The position numbers were made by a program, and so were the translations under genes. A stretch of 64,000 nucleotides of DNA, taken from contig JAMOLT010000020.1 of NCBI GenBank assembly GCA_027068915.1, forward strand, positions 32,968 through 96,967, read 5' to 3'. The notes beneath the pieces are model-generated. The model had not been told where the DNA came from and did not search any database. It saw only the letters and a list, made by a program, of their open reading frames with translations. The stretch comes from Sedimenticola sp. (GTDB lineage: Bacteria; Pseudomonadota; Gammaproteobacteria; Chromatiales; Chromatiaceae). Positions 18,873 to 26,694 of this stretch are shown here, in pieces; within the stretch, counting starts at the first letter, position 1, and each line of letters begins with the position of its first letter.

Positions 18873-18970
18873 GCAAACCTCCTAAATAATAAATCGAGTT
18901 GTTCAGTCCAAGTAGTGATCGTCCGTACGATCACTACCTGTTGAGCGGATCATCAATAAGCCTGCAGAGT

Positions 18971-20230
18971 TCAGCCAGCCTTGCTTTCTTTCCACTTGGC
19001 TGCTTCTTCATCCCAGTCATCCATGCGAACATAGCTGCTAACGCGCGGGTGATTGATCATGTTCGGATCAATATCAACGCCGATGCCCTCCAGGAAATTG
19101 GCCAGACCGATACGCTCGATCATCTCGCCGGTGCGCTCATGCTCCAGGGCGTTTTCAGCAAAGAAGTCGATGCATTCTTCCGCCAGCTCCACCAGCTTCT
19201 CGTAATCTTCGTCAGTATCCAGCTTCATGAACGGAACCAGCACGGTGCCGAACAGATCACCGATCTTCAGGGTGCGCTTGCCGCCAATAAGGAGGGTCAC
19301 ACCTTTGTCATCACCGGCAGACAGCGCCTTGGTCATGACATTGATGCAGTGCATGCAGCGTACGCAGTCCTTGTTGTTGACTTCCAGGGTATCGTCATCA
19401 TTCAACGACAGGGAGTTGGTCGGGCAGCGACTAATCACATTGTCAACCACATACTTGCGGCCTTTCTTTTCTACATAGGCCTTGACCTCATCCTGGTTGA
19501 CCTTCATGTCATCACGCCAGGTGCCGATGATGGCCATGTCCGCACGCTGAATGGAGTTGGTGCAATCGTTGGCGCAGCCGGAAACTTTGAACTTGAACTT
19601 GTACGGCAATGCAGGGCGATGCATATCGTCCTGGAAGTTGTTCAGCAGCACGCGGTTGATCTTTATCTCGTCGGCGTTGGAATGCTCGCAACGCGCAGCC
19701 CCCACACAGGACATGCCGGTACGCACACAAGGGCCCGCGCCACCAAGATCCCAACCAATGGCATTCATCTCATCAAAGAGCGGCTGGATGGCATCGGAGT
19801 CCATACCGACCAACATCAGATTACCTGTCTGGCCGTGCAGGCAGATCATGCCGGAACCGTGTTTTTCATCCAGATCCATGATGGTACGCAGCATGTCAGT
19901 GGTGTAATGGAAACCACCGGGAGGCTGGATACGCATGGTGTGAAATTCCTGCGCCTCGGGAAAACGCGAGTTTCCATCTTCGTTCTTGAGTTCGGTAAAA
20001 CGGGGAATGATGCCGCCGCCATAACCAAACACGGAAATGGTGCCGCCTTTCCAGTATCCCTTGCGGGTTTCGTAGGAAGTTTCCAGCTGACCCAGCAGGT
20101 CGTTCGCCATACCATTGATGCGCTCGCTGGGATGCTCGTCACGCAGGCGCTGGATGCCCTTGATGAAGCTGGGCCAAGGCCCGGGAACGAGCTGGTCAAT
20201 CATGGGTGTGTCATGCTTATCGATCGCCAT
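18971..20230 (-). CDS. dsrA: DsrA, dissimilatory sulfite reductase alpha subunit (oxidative type)
   Basis: A 419-residue protein with the siroheme/4Fe-4S cysteines Cys175, Cys181, Cys219 and Cys223 (CVGAARC and CANDC). A ferredoxin domain has CVRCMHCIN, with a further Cys in SRCPTNSL. It is the first recognised dsr gene. A small ORF with a hairpin lies 16 bp upstream and a sigma-70-like promoter lies beyond it. The oxidative role is inferred from the accompanying dsrEFH, dsrL and dsrN genes, which mark sulfur oxidisers. Confidence 0.98.
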   Translation of the reverse strand: MAIDKHDTPMIDQLVPGPWPSFIKGIQRLRDEHPSERINGMANDLLGQLETSYETRKGYWKGGTISVFGYGGGIIPRFTELKNEDGNSRFPEAQEFHTMRIQPPGGFHYTTDMLRTIMDLDEKHGSGMICLHGQTGNLMLVGMDSDAIQPLFDEMNAIGWDLGGAGPCVRTGMSCVGAARCEHSNADEIKINRVLLNNFQDDMHRPALPYKFKFKVSGCANDCTNSIQRADMAIIGTWRDDMKVNQDEVKAYVEKKGRKYVVDNVISRCPTNSLSLNDDDTLEVNNKDCVRCMHCINVMTKALSAGDDKGVTLLIGGKRTLKIGDLFGTVLVPFMKLDTDEDYEKLVELAEECIDFFAENALEHERTGEMIERIGLANFLEGIGVDIDPNMINHPRVSSYVRMDDWDEEAAKWKESKAG

Positions 20231-20246
20231 TTTGGGTTTCTCCTGA

Positions 20247-20516
20247 CTAGATCTGAATTGCTTGCAGTTTCTGGGAAATCGTTGAAGTGCTGTTCAATTC
20301 CAACTTGACTTCAACGCCTCCGTAACTCTTGTTGTCACTCCAATGCTGACGATTGTCTTCGTCAATCAGACAACCGGCTGTATCAACGGTTTCTAATATA
20401 TCCGGGGTTTGCCGGAAAAACACTCCACCATCGGGAGTAACCGGGCAAGAATCTTCTATCCCCAACGGGATAGAAGACAGGTGTGAGTTCACAATTTGCC
20501 CAAAGTTCTCTTTCAT
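20247..20516 (-). CDS. Small unknown leader ORF upstream of dsrA
   Basis: An 89-codon frame begins about 85 nt after the predicted start of transcription and ends 16 bp before dsrA. The weak GGAG upstream is 11 nt away. The peptide has no signal peptide, membrane segment or motif I recognise. The centre contains two cysteines (EDSCPV and TAGCLID). An 11-bp perfect inverted repeat lies inside the frame. It may be a real small protein, a leader peptide, or untranslated leader RNA that happens to be open. Confidence 0.4.
   Translation of the reverse strand: MKENFGQIVNSHLSSIPLGIEDSCPVTPDGGVFFRQTPDILETVDTAGCLIDEDNRQHWSDNKSYGGVEVKLELNSTSTISQKLQAIQI
20452..20477 (-). promoter_or_regulatory. Perfect 11-bp hairpin in the dsr leader
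   Basis: TCTTCTATCCC and GGGATAGAAGA form a perfect 11-bp stem with a 4-nt loop (GUUG on the transcribed strand). It is transcribed about 125-150 nt into the predicted dsr message and is not followed by a T run. It could be a protein-binding palindrome or an RNA structure controlling dsrA. Role unknown. Confidence 0.55.
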
Positions 20517-20607
20517 GCCTGCAACTCCGCGAAGACTCCATGGTTGTTCAGGAGCCGCCTCATAAACAAGTATGTTAGAGTATTAACAACTACTGGATTT
20601 GCACGCC

Positions 20608-20636
20608 ATGTTAGACACGATAAAATTCAGGGTCAA
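20608..20636 (-). promoter_or_regulatory. Predicted sigma-70 promoter of the dsr operon
   Basis: On the minus strand TTGACC (20636-20631) is separated by exactly 17 bp from TAACAT (20613-20608). Both hexamers are close to consensus and the spacing is ideal. It points into the dsr operon, with a start expected near 20601, giving a leader of about 370 nt to dsrA. Confidence 0.6.
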
Positions 20637-20782
20637 GCCGTGAGGCCAAACAGTTGATCTGGGTCAAATTCACCCCACGCCTTTGAACAACTGTGGCAGA
20701 CTTATCAACCCGGGCAAGACATAAGGCGGCCGGGTTAATAAGCCAATTACATCCAGCTGCAGAACAAAACGGGTAGCACAAT

Positions 20783-20983
20783 ATGAACGACGACGTCTTG
20801 AAACTGAGTAATATCCTGATCTCCAATCATGATCTGGAAAATTTCCAGGAGCTATTGGAGCTGATCCGGGTGTTCGCACAACGCGGTGAGCGTTTTCTGC
20901 AATTTGACGTAAAACCTGAATTCCCGGACACCCCCGAGGACTGGGAAGATCGCCTCGAAGCTGCATTCAGCGGCAGGGTATAG
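20783..20983 (+). CDS. Unknown 66-residue protein, first gene of the Cas6-like operon
   Basis: A small acidic, mostly helical protein (MNDDVLKLSNIL, then ENFQELLELIRVFAQRG) with no recognised domain, signal peptide or membrane segment. It begins the four-gene operon divergent from dsr and is 5 bp from the next gene, so cotranscription is very likely. The tight packing and the plausible composition support it as a real gene. The 266-bp divergent region upstream holds the dsr promoter and a pair of ACAGTTG/CAACTGT arms. Confidence 0.65.
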   Translation: MNDDVLKLSNILISNHDLENFQELLELIRVFAQRGERFLQFDVKPEFPDTPEDWEDRLEAAFSGRV

Positions 20984-20988
20984 CCGTC

Positions 20989-21693
20989 ATGGATTTTCTG
21001 GATCCCAACAAACTGGATGACACAGTTGCTGATTCAGCAAACATGGACATGGCGGAAAAGGCGCGGATCGAAGGTGAAGCCGCCGAATTGCAGACCCGGC
21101 TTGATTCAGAATCCGCCCCGGGTCAAAAGGCCCGGCTGCAACTGGAGCTTGGCCGCAATCTCGTCGACCTGGAACGTGGCGAAAAGGCTTGGCCGGTTTG
21201 CAAACAGGCGTTCGATTATTTTCTGCAACAGGAAAACTGGGAAGCCGCTGCAGAATGCTGCAACATACTCTATCTGAGCGACCAGGAAACTTCGTTGAGC
21301 GCCCTGGGACAAGGGGTGTGGCTGGCAGTCACCTACCCCATCAATCCGGAAGTCACCGTTGAGCTGCTGCACCACATCATCGACGACACCCCGGAGGATT
21401 CCGATGGCGCCGCCGTAGCAGCCGCCACCGCTGCCTTCGTCGTTGACATGCGCACGGCAGATCATCCCAGGCGGGAAGACATGTTGTTCTTTACCCAGCA
21501 AATGCTGGGTAAAGTGGCACGCCAGCACAGCGATATCAAGGATCAGGCCCAGTTCAACTACTGGATCGAAAAGCTGGAACTGGATCAGCCCGACAAGTTT
21601 CTGGTGCGCCTGCGCAATATTGTGGATGTGCTGGTTCAGGAAGACTGGTGGTTTGATCGAGATGAACTGCGCGCCAGCATTCCGGAGGACTGA
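20989..21693 (+). CDS. Unknown 234-residue helical protein next to the Cas6-like gene
   Basis: An acidic protein, probably all-helical. A coiled-coil-like N-terminus (about residues 20-60, rich in Ala, Glu and Leu) precedes a region like tetratricopeptide or helical-repeat proteins (WPVCKQAFDYFLQQENWEAA). The C-terminus has a WWFDRDEL patch. There is no signal peptide and no catalytic motif I recognise. It sits 5 bp after the 66-residue gene and 2 bp before the Cas6-like gene, so it may be a partner or scaffold of that protein. Function unknown. Confidence 0.75.
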   Translation: MDFLDPNKLDDTVADSANMDMAEKARIEGEAAELQTRLDSESAPGQKARLQLELGRNLVDLERGEKAWPVCKQAFDYFLQQENWEAAAECCNILYLSDQETSLSALGQGVWLAVTYPINPEVTVELLHHIIDDTPEDSDGAAVAAATAAFVVDMRTADHPRREDMLFFTQQMLGKVARQHSDIKDQAQFNYWIEKLELDQPDKFLVRLRNIVDVLVQEDWWFDRDELRASIPED

Positions 21694-21695
21694 AA

Positions 21696-22391
21696 ATGCT
21701 GTGGGAAGACGACACCTCTTCAGAAGAATCCCCCACAGCTGACGCCGTGGATCTGGCTTTTTCCATGCAATGCCGGCAACTGCCCGTGGATCACCTGTAT
21801 GCGCTGAGTTCCGCCCTGCAAGGGGCCTTGCCTGACTTGCGGGAAGACCGTATCGGTGTACATGAGATCCACATCGCCGGATCGCAAAACGGCTGGGAAC
21901 GCCCTGACCCCACTCTGGGACAATACCTTGTACCTTCCCGGCGCACACGTTTGCACATTCGGGTTCCCGGAAGCCGGGCCGAAGAAATCAGTCAAAAACT
22001 GCAAAACCTTACCCTGAATGTCAAAGGCTGCCAACTGACGCTTGGGGCAGTGAAAGAAAAGCCCCTGGCCTGCCATGACACCCTGTATGCCCGGCATGTC
22101 GTGATGGAGAATGAAGCGGAGGTAAAGGATGAAAACCTGTTTCTGCAGCGCATGGCGGCTGAACTGGAACAGCAAGGCATCAAGGTCAGGAAAGCACTGT
22201 GCGGCAAAACCAGCCAGATCAGCACAACAGATGGCCCGCTCCATACGCGCAGCCTGATGATCGCAGACCTGAACCCCACTGAATCCATGCTGCTGCAACA
22301 GCAAGGACTGGGAGCATACCAGCATATGGGCTGCGGACTATTCCTGCCAATGAAAGGAATCCAGCATCTGGCCGCAGACGAGTTCCAATGA
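21696..22391 (+). CDS. Cas6/Cmx6-like RAMP protein without a CRISPR array
   Basis: The 231-residue protein resembles the Cas6/Cmx6 family of the I-MYXAN CRISPR type, whose members cut CRISPR precursor RNA. The C-terminal glycine-rich loop GLGAYQHMGCGLFLP is the strongest match. The family pattern P-x-LYAR is also seen (CHDTLYARHVV), followed by an FLQRMAAELEQQGI helix. No CRISPR repeats, cas1, cas2 or effector genes are in the window. It is encoded between an unknown helical protein and a cysteine-less DsrC homologue, so it may process another RNA, possibly a sulfur-gene transcript. The family call is from motif memory and needs a profile search. Confidence 0.7.
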   Translation: MLWEDDTSSEESPTADAVDLAFSMQCRQLPVDHLYALSSALQGALPDLREDRIGVHEIHIAGSQNGWERPDPTLGQYLVPSRRTRLHIRVPGSRAEEISQKLQNLTLNVKGCQLTLGAVKEKPLACHDTLYARHVVMENEAEVKDENLFLQRMAAELEQQGIKVRKALCGKTSQISTTDGPLHTRSLMIADLNPTESMLLQQQGLGAYQHMGCGLFLPMKGIQHLAADEFQ

Positions 22392-22438
22392 TCGCCCGCT
22401 TTCCGGGCACCCGATAACTTTGACCAGGAGGCACTAGC

Positions 22439-22783
22439 ATGTCATACGAAATTAACGGCCAAACTGTTGAAACCGACGCCAATGGCTATCTTGTCGATAT
22501 CAGCGAATGGAACGAAGATGTTGGCAAAGCCATCGCAGAAACAGAAGGCGTTGCGCTGACTGATGAACACTGGGATGTCATCAATTATCTGCGCGACGCC
22601 TATATCAACGAAAACGGACACCAGCCCAACAACCGGGAGATGATCAAGGCCATGAGCAAGAAATGGGGCCGCAAGATAGGCTCCAAGGATTTGTTCGTGC
22701 TCTTCCCCGGCGGTGGCGGCCCTTCCAAACAGGCCGCGAAAATCGGCGGCCTGCCGGAGAGCCGACGCAAAGGCGGTTATTGA
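22439..22783 (+). CDS. DsrC-family protein lacking both cysteines (RspA-like)
   Basis: A 114-residue DsrC/TusE-fold protein: INGQTVETDANGYLVDISEW and TDEHWDVINYLRDAYI align directly with DsrC at 16262-16594. There is no cysteine anywhere. The position of DsrC Cys98 is Ala (PSKQAAKIGGLP) and the last residues are GGY instead of GCV. It cannot carry sulfur as DsrC does. Cysteine-poor homologues have been suggested to be regulatory (sometimes called RspA). A Shine-Dalgarno AGGAGG lies 9 nt upstream. It is the last gene before a strong terminator, so it belongs to the Cas6-like operon. Confidence 0.88.
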   Translation: MSYEINGQTVETDANGYLVDISEWNEDVGKAIAETEGVALTDEHWDVINYLRDAYINENGHQPNNREMIKAMSKKWGRKIGSKDLFVLFPGGGGPSKQAAKIGGLPESRRKGGY

Positions 22784-22792
22784 GCCGCCCGG

Positions 22793-22821
22793 AAAAAAGG
22801 CAGCGGAAGCTGCCTTTTTTT
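22793..22821 (+). terminator. Intrinsic terminator of the Cas6-like operon
   Basis: A GGCAGC-GGAA-GCTGCC stem is flanked by six A and seven T residues 9 bp after the stop codon. The symmetric A/T flanks also make it usable by the convergent ydbL gene. Confidence 0.9.
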
Positions 22822-22832
22822 GTTCGGCAAAA

Positions 22833-23444
22833 TTATTTTTTCTTCCAGCTCCCGCCTTGCTTGAACCAGTAGCCGGAAGGCGCCTCTTCGATCCAGATAC
22901 GCGAGAAGGTCTTGCGGATATCCGCTTCCCATTCCGGGTGGCCATTGGCGCGGGCGATCTCACGGTACAGCGCATCCCGGTCGCGGTTTTCATCCGCCAC
23001 CAGTTTCTTCACCCGGTTGCGATCCTTCAACGCCACTGCCTTGAGATCACGAATCGCCACCCGCCCGGACGCATCGAAGCCGATAGCCCCGGAGCGGTAG
23101 AACGGATCCAGGCTGCGCTGGCGCTGGCTCATGGACTGGCGCAAACGGGAAATGGCGGGGGTATCGATATTGATATCCGCTCCCGCCGCATGCGCCTGGG
23201 GAATCAGCATTTCCATCAAACGCCCGGCCAGCATAGCCACCGGGCTTGGCCGTTCAATTGCTGACTGGTCACCTTCTGGCTTCTGCTGTTCTTGGGGTTG
23301 CACTTTCGGCTGCTGCACATCCAGTACATCCCGAACAATCTCTCTGGCTGCTTCCTCTGCCGCAGCCGCGGGAAAATAGATATTGATGGTTACACAGGCG
23401 CCAAGCAGCAGACTGAGCACCGGCCAACTGAGATTTTTCAACAT
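22833..23444 (-). CDS. ydbL: YdbL-family (DUF1318) lipoprotein
   Basis: A 203-residue protein with a lipobox (LLLGACVTINIYFPAAAAE) after a short signal peptide; Cys17 would be lipidated. The C-terminal region (GYWFKQGGSWKK and NGHPEWEADIRKTFSRIW) is the DUF1318 part. The linker is Gln/Pro-rich with a second hydrophobic stretch around AAGADINI. In E. coli ydbL is in an operon with ydbH and ynbE. Here it follows ydbH by 4 bp and no ynbE-sized gene lies between them. It is thought to act in lipid transport to the outer membrane together with YdbH. Confidence 0.85.
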   Translation of the reverse strand: MLKNLSWPVLSLLLGACVTINIYFPAAAAEEAAREIVRDVLDVQQPKVQPQEQQKPEGDQSAIERPSPVAMLAGRLMEMLIPQAHAAGADINIDTPAISRLRQSMSQRQRSLDPFYRSGAIGFDASGRVAIRDLKAVALKDRNRVKKLVADENRDRDALYREIARANGHPEWEADIRKTFSRIWIEEAPSGYWFKQGGSWKKK

Positions 23445-23448
23445 TGCA

Positions 23449-25518
23449 CTACTCCACGATCATGTCATCAAAACGAATATCCCGAATACGGGATAGCAAG
23501 TCCTTCCAGGCCACCTTGTGGTTGCGTCCGATCACATCGATACGCGGCAACCCGGCTCCTTTCACAATATAATACCCGCCCCCGGGATTGGTAACACCAT
23601 CCAATTCCGCCGTCGCGCCACGCAAGTGGATTTTCAGCGCCAGCCGTTCATATGCAAAATCCTCAAAAAATCGCAGCATGGTGGCGGACAGGTTGGCACT
23701 GGCGCCATTTCCCAACTCGGTCAGGTTGTCTATGGCCCGCTGACTGATGCGATGGCGACGAGGGTCTTTTGCCGGAGACTGTAAGCTGGCATCAAAACCG
23801 GTCACATGCCAGGCGACAAGCTGCAGGTTGCGGATATAGCCCTCCAGGCTGCCTTCGATGCGGCCAAAATCGAACACCTGGGTAATCTGCTCCAGATCCA
23901 GATTGCTCAGGCGCACACTGGTTTCCAGCACCGGAGCCACACCAAGCGCATCTTCCAGTTTCAAGCCTTCCACCACCAGCTGCCCGCCAAATACGTCCAC
24001 CAAAAGCTCTCCATCCATGCGCAGCAGGGCATCCCGATAATGCAGCCGGGGAATGGCAGCCTGTAGGCTGCCATCAAGCTCCGGCCAACCCACCGCCCGG
24101 CTCAAGGCAGCCAGCCGGATATCTTTCAAGGCAGCCCTGGCCTGCCATTCGGGCTTTCCATCCAGCAAACCGCCAAGCTCGAAGTCCTCCAGTTGCAACT
24201 GCCCGTCAAGCACCGGCAGGGAAAGAGGTTGCAGCACAATGTTGCCGGCATTTGCAGAAAAAACCGCATCCAGATCACCAAATGCAACTTTGTACAGATG
24301 CCCGCCATCCCAGTGCAAACGGGAAATTTGCTGCGCACCAGAGCGGCGCCATTTAACATCCGCCTCTACCCCGGACAAACCAAACAACCCGGCATTCTGC
24401 TCCACATGCAGTTGTTGCAACACCACCGAAAAAGCCTGCAGGCCATTTGCGGTACTACTCACCCTTCCTTGCGCCTGACCACTGACATCCAGGTCATCCA
24501 GTGCACTGCCAATCACCAGGGGTTGCAGCAATACCTCATAGGCATGGCCCAGATCCGCCACCTGGAATGCCAGATTCAGCCTGGATAGCTGCATGGCAGA
24601 CAAATTCCAGTCCAGGTCTCCCCGTCCGGAAAATGCCGCACCATAGCCAAAAGACAATTCCTGTACTGCCAACCACTCCCCTGCCGCATCCAGACTGCCC
24701 TGCAGATGGAGCTCCACAGGAGCCGTATCATTGATTTCGGCGAAGAATGGATCCGTGTAGAGCTGTCCCTGAAGCATTCGCACATCCGCCTTTCCCTGCC
24801 ACTGACCCTGCACTGCTGAGGCATCCACATCCAGGCGCAAAGACAGACCTTCCCCCACCTGCAGGCCGTCCTCACTGGAGTAGGAGAAATCCTTCAGGCT
24901 AGCCGCAAACACGATGGAAACCGGCACTGCATTTTCCACTACCAGACTACCCTGAACATTCAGCTCCCCCCCCAATGTCCACCCCGGCGGGAAGTATTTC
25001 TCCAGCAACAGCAAGGAAAAGTCTTGCAGGTTGAAATCAACCTGCAGCCGGTTGCTGGCGAGTGCAACTGCAAGCTGCAACCGGGCGTGGGAAAAGCGCA
25101 CTCCCTCCAGCTTCAATTGCCAGCGATTGGCATCAGAGTACTGCCAGCTCAACTTGCCGGCAACGGCACCGAGCAGGGAGCCTGCAATCTCCACGGTGCC
25201 ACCGGCACAGGCCAGGGCACTCATCCCGCCCAGTTGAACAGACGGGCAACGCATATCAATCCGCTCCAACTCCTGCCCTGCATACTGCAGCAACGCCGCA
25301 CTTGCTGTGGCGCTAGCCGAATTGTCTCCAGTGAGGACAAAGCCCAGTTCCAGTCCTCTGAGCTCCCACCCCTCCCCCATGATACTTTCTGTATACAAAT
25401 GCAGGTCATCCACTGCCTGCACCGCAGGCAACCAGCACATCAGCAAGCTGACACACAACCAGCCCTGCAAACAGGTTATGTTTCTACCTGTATCTGATAC
25501 CATTGAGCCGCATTTCAT
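23449..25518 (-). CDS. ydbH: YdbH-family AsmA-like intermembrane lipid transport protein
   Basis: About 689 residues, a long beta-strand-rich protein with a single N-terminal signal or anchor (CLQGWLCVSLLMCWLPAVQA). The C-terminal DctA-YdbH domain includes the stretch RRHRISQRAIDNLTELGNGAS. Known members (YdbH, TamB, YhdP) form a bridge carrying phospholipid to the outer membrane in Gram-negative bacteria. The start is uncertain: ATG at 25551, 25518 or 25503 are all in frame and none has a good ribosome site; 25518 is used. ydbL follows after 4 bp. Confidence 0.85.
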   Translation of the reverse strand: MKCGSMVSDTGRNITCLQGWLCVSLLMCWLPAVQAVDDLHLYTESIMGEGWELRGLELGFVLTGDNSASATASAALLQYAGQELERIDMRCPSVQLGGMSALACAGGTVEIAGSLLGAVAGKLSWQYSDANRWQLKLEGVRFSHARLQLAVALASNRLQVDFNLQDFSLLLLEKYFPPGWTLGGELNVQGSLVVENAVPVSIVFAASLKDFSYSSEDGLQVGEGLSLRLDVDASAVQGQWQGKADVRMLQGQLYTDPFFAEINDTAPVELHLQGSLDAAGEWLAVQELSFGYGAAFSGRGDLDWNLSAMQLSRLNLAFQVADLGHAYEVLLQPLVIGSALDDLDVSGQAQGRVSSTANGLQAFSVVLQQLHVEQNAGLFGLSGVEADVKWRRSGAQQISRLHWDGGHLYKVAFGDLDAVFSANAGNIVLQPLSLPVLDGQLQLEDFELGGLLDGKPEWQARAALKDIRLAALSRAVGWPELDGSLQAAIPRLHYRDALLRMDGELLVDVFGGQLVVEGLKLEDALGVAPVLETSVRLSNLDLEQITQVFDFGRIEGSLEGYIRNLQLVAWHVTGFDASLQSPAKDPRRHRISQRAIDNLTELGNGASANLSATMLRFFEDFAYERLALKIHLRGATAELDGVTNPGGGYYIVKGAGLPRIDVIGRNHKVAWKDLLSRIRDIRFDDMIVE

Positions 25519-25600
25519 ATAACGTAGCCGGGGAAACCACAGAAGCAACATCCACAGCTTTTACTCTACCATGCCAATCGGCGCCCGGAAGGAGAAAACC

Positions 25601-26164
25601 ATGGCCTTACCATTACGCATCAAAAGTCACTGGAACAAGGATGGCGATCATTCACTGGATGAAATCGCCGGTGCACTGGCTTACATCAGCTGGCGGCTGG
25701 CCCAGAGCAAAGCCATCAATTTACACGGGGAGGACTTTGTTTATGATGATGACAGGCAACGCATGGCTGTCATCATCGAATATCTGGTTTTTCAGCTACA
25801 GATCATCGACCGTCTGGCCAGACAGGATCTCAAGCTGAACGATGAAGACCGCCAGCAGCTGGTCTTTGCCGTTGCAAGAAAACAGGCAGATATCATTCAG
25901 GACAACAGCATGGATCTGTTTGGCCCGGGGGATTATATGCAGCCATTTGTGGAGCTGGTTAATTTGCGGGCTTCAGAGTATGCAGATTACCGCTATACGG
26001 AAGACGGGCCTTCCTACCCCTTTCTGCGGCATCTGGGTTACGAAATACAACAAATTATGGGGGAATCCCAGGAGAATCGCTGGGTGATCGATCAGGTCAT
26101 GGACAGGGATGGCCCGGAAATCGACCGCAAGATCACCCCGGCAATGCGGGATCTGTTTGAGTGA
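25601..26164 (+). CDS. Unknown conserved-looking 187-residue protein
   Basis: A soluble acidic protein starting MALPLRIKSHWNKDGDHSLDEIAGALAY. The start is fixed by GGAAGGAG, whose GGAG ends 5 nt upstream. It is rich in Asp, Glu and Gln with probable helices and has no signal peptide or catalytic motif I recognise. It is divergent from ydbH and convergent with the next small gene, with a shared terminator between them. Confidence 0.75.
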   Translation: MALPLRIKSHWNKDGDHSLDEIAGALAYISWRLAQSKAINLHGEDFVYDDDRQRMAVIIEYLVFQLQIIDRLARQDLKLNDEDRQQLVFAVARKQADIIQDNSMDLFGPGDYMQPFVELVNLRASEYADYRYTEDGPSYPFLRHLGYEIQQIMGESQENRWVIDQVMDRDGPEIDRKITPAMRDLFE

Positions 26165-26187
26165 CAGCAGCTGGCAAGAGAAAAACT

Positions 26188-26230
26188 CAGACAAAACAAA
26201 GGCGGGGAAAACCCGCCTTTGTTTTGTCTG
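26188..26230. terminator. Bidirectional terminator with a 19-bp perfect stem
   Basis: CAGACAAAACAAAGGCGGG pairs perfectly with its complement across the loop GAAAA. The stem has A/T-rich outer parts on both sides. It lies between the ends of two convergent genes and can stop transcription from both. Confidence 0.88.
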
Positions 26231-26245
26231 TCCGGAAACGATCCG

Positions 26246-26443
26246 TCAGCTTTTAACCCATTTATCCAGGTTATCCAGGTTCTTCTCCCCACCATCGGCA
26301 TAACCTGCTTCGTAGGCTTCGTTCAGCCGCTGCTCTTCACGCTCGGGATGATGCAGAAAACCTGCCTGCCAACCCAGGATATACTCATCATCGACACCCA
26401 TACTTTCCATCTTTGTTACGGCATCGTAGTAAAACTGGCTCAT
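26246..26443 (-). CDS. Small unknown 65-residue acidic protein
   Basis: A 65-residue protein with two short aromatic/Gly motifs, ILGWQAGFLHHP and AYEAGYADGGEKN. The pattern GWQAG...AYEAGY resembles ribosome modulation factor-type proteins only weakly, so no function is claimed. It has no signal peptide or transmembrane segment. It is transcribed toward the 19-bp-stem terminator, which supports it as a genuine gene. Confidence 0.6.
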   Translation of the reverse strand: MSQFYYDAVTKMESMGVDDEYILGWQAGFLHHPEREEQRLNEAYEAGYADGGEKNLDNLDKWVKS

Positions 26444-26694
26444 ATCCGGTCTCCGAAATTTTTTGCGTTAAGTTAGTGCTTTACAGCCCAAGGCCGGTTC
26501 ATTCTGCCACGCCTTGCCAGCTGCAACAAGAATCTTGTTCAAGTGAAATTCACCGCACCTCTCCAGAAACGGGAACATGGCAGCGAATACTGGGTATTAG
26601 AATACTCTGTTTTTCTTATGTCTTGCAAGTCACGCGGGCATATTCAGGCATAAATACAGCCTATGACCTGAAACCGTGAACTCATCGAGGCGTC

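Noticed and set aside
21696..22391. Possibility that the Cas6-like gene marks a nearby CRISPR array
   Set aside because: I looked for direct repeats of 25-40 bp with regular spacers in the whole window, especially near 20-27 kb, and found none.
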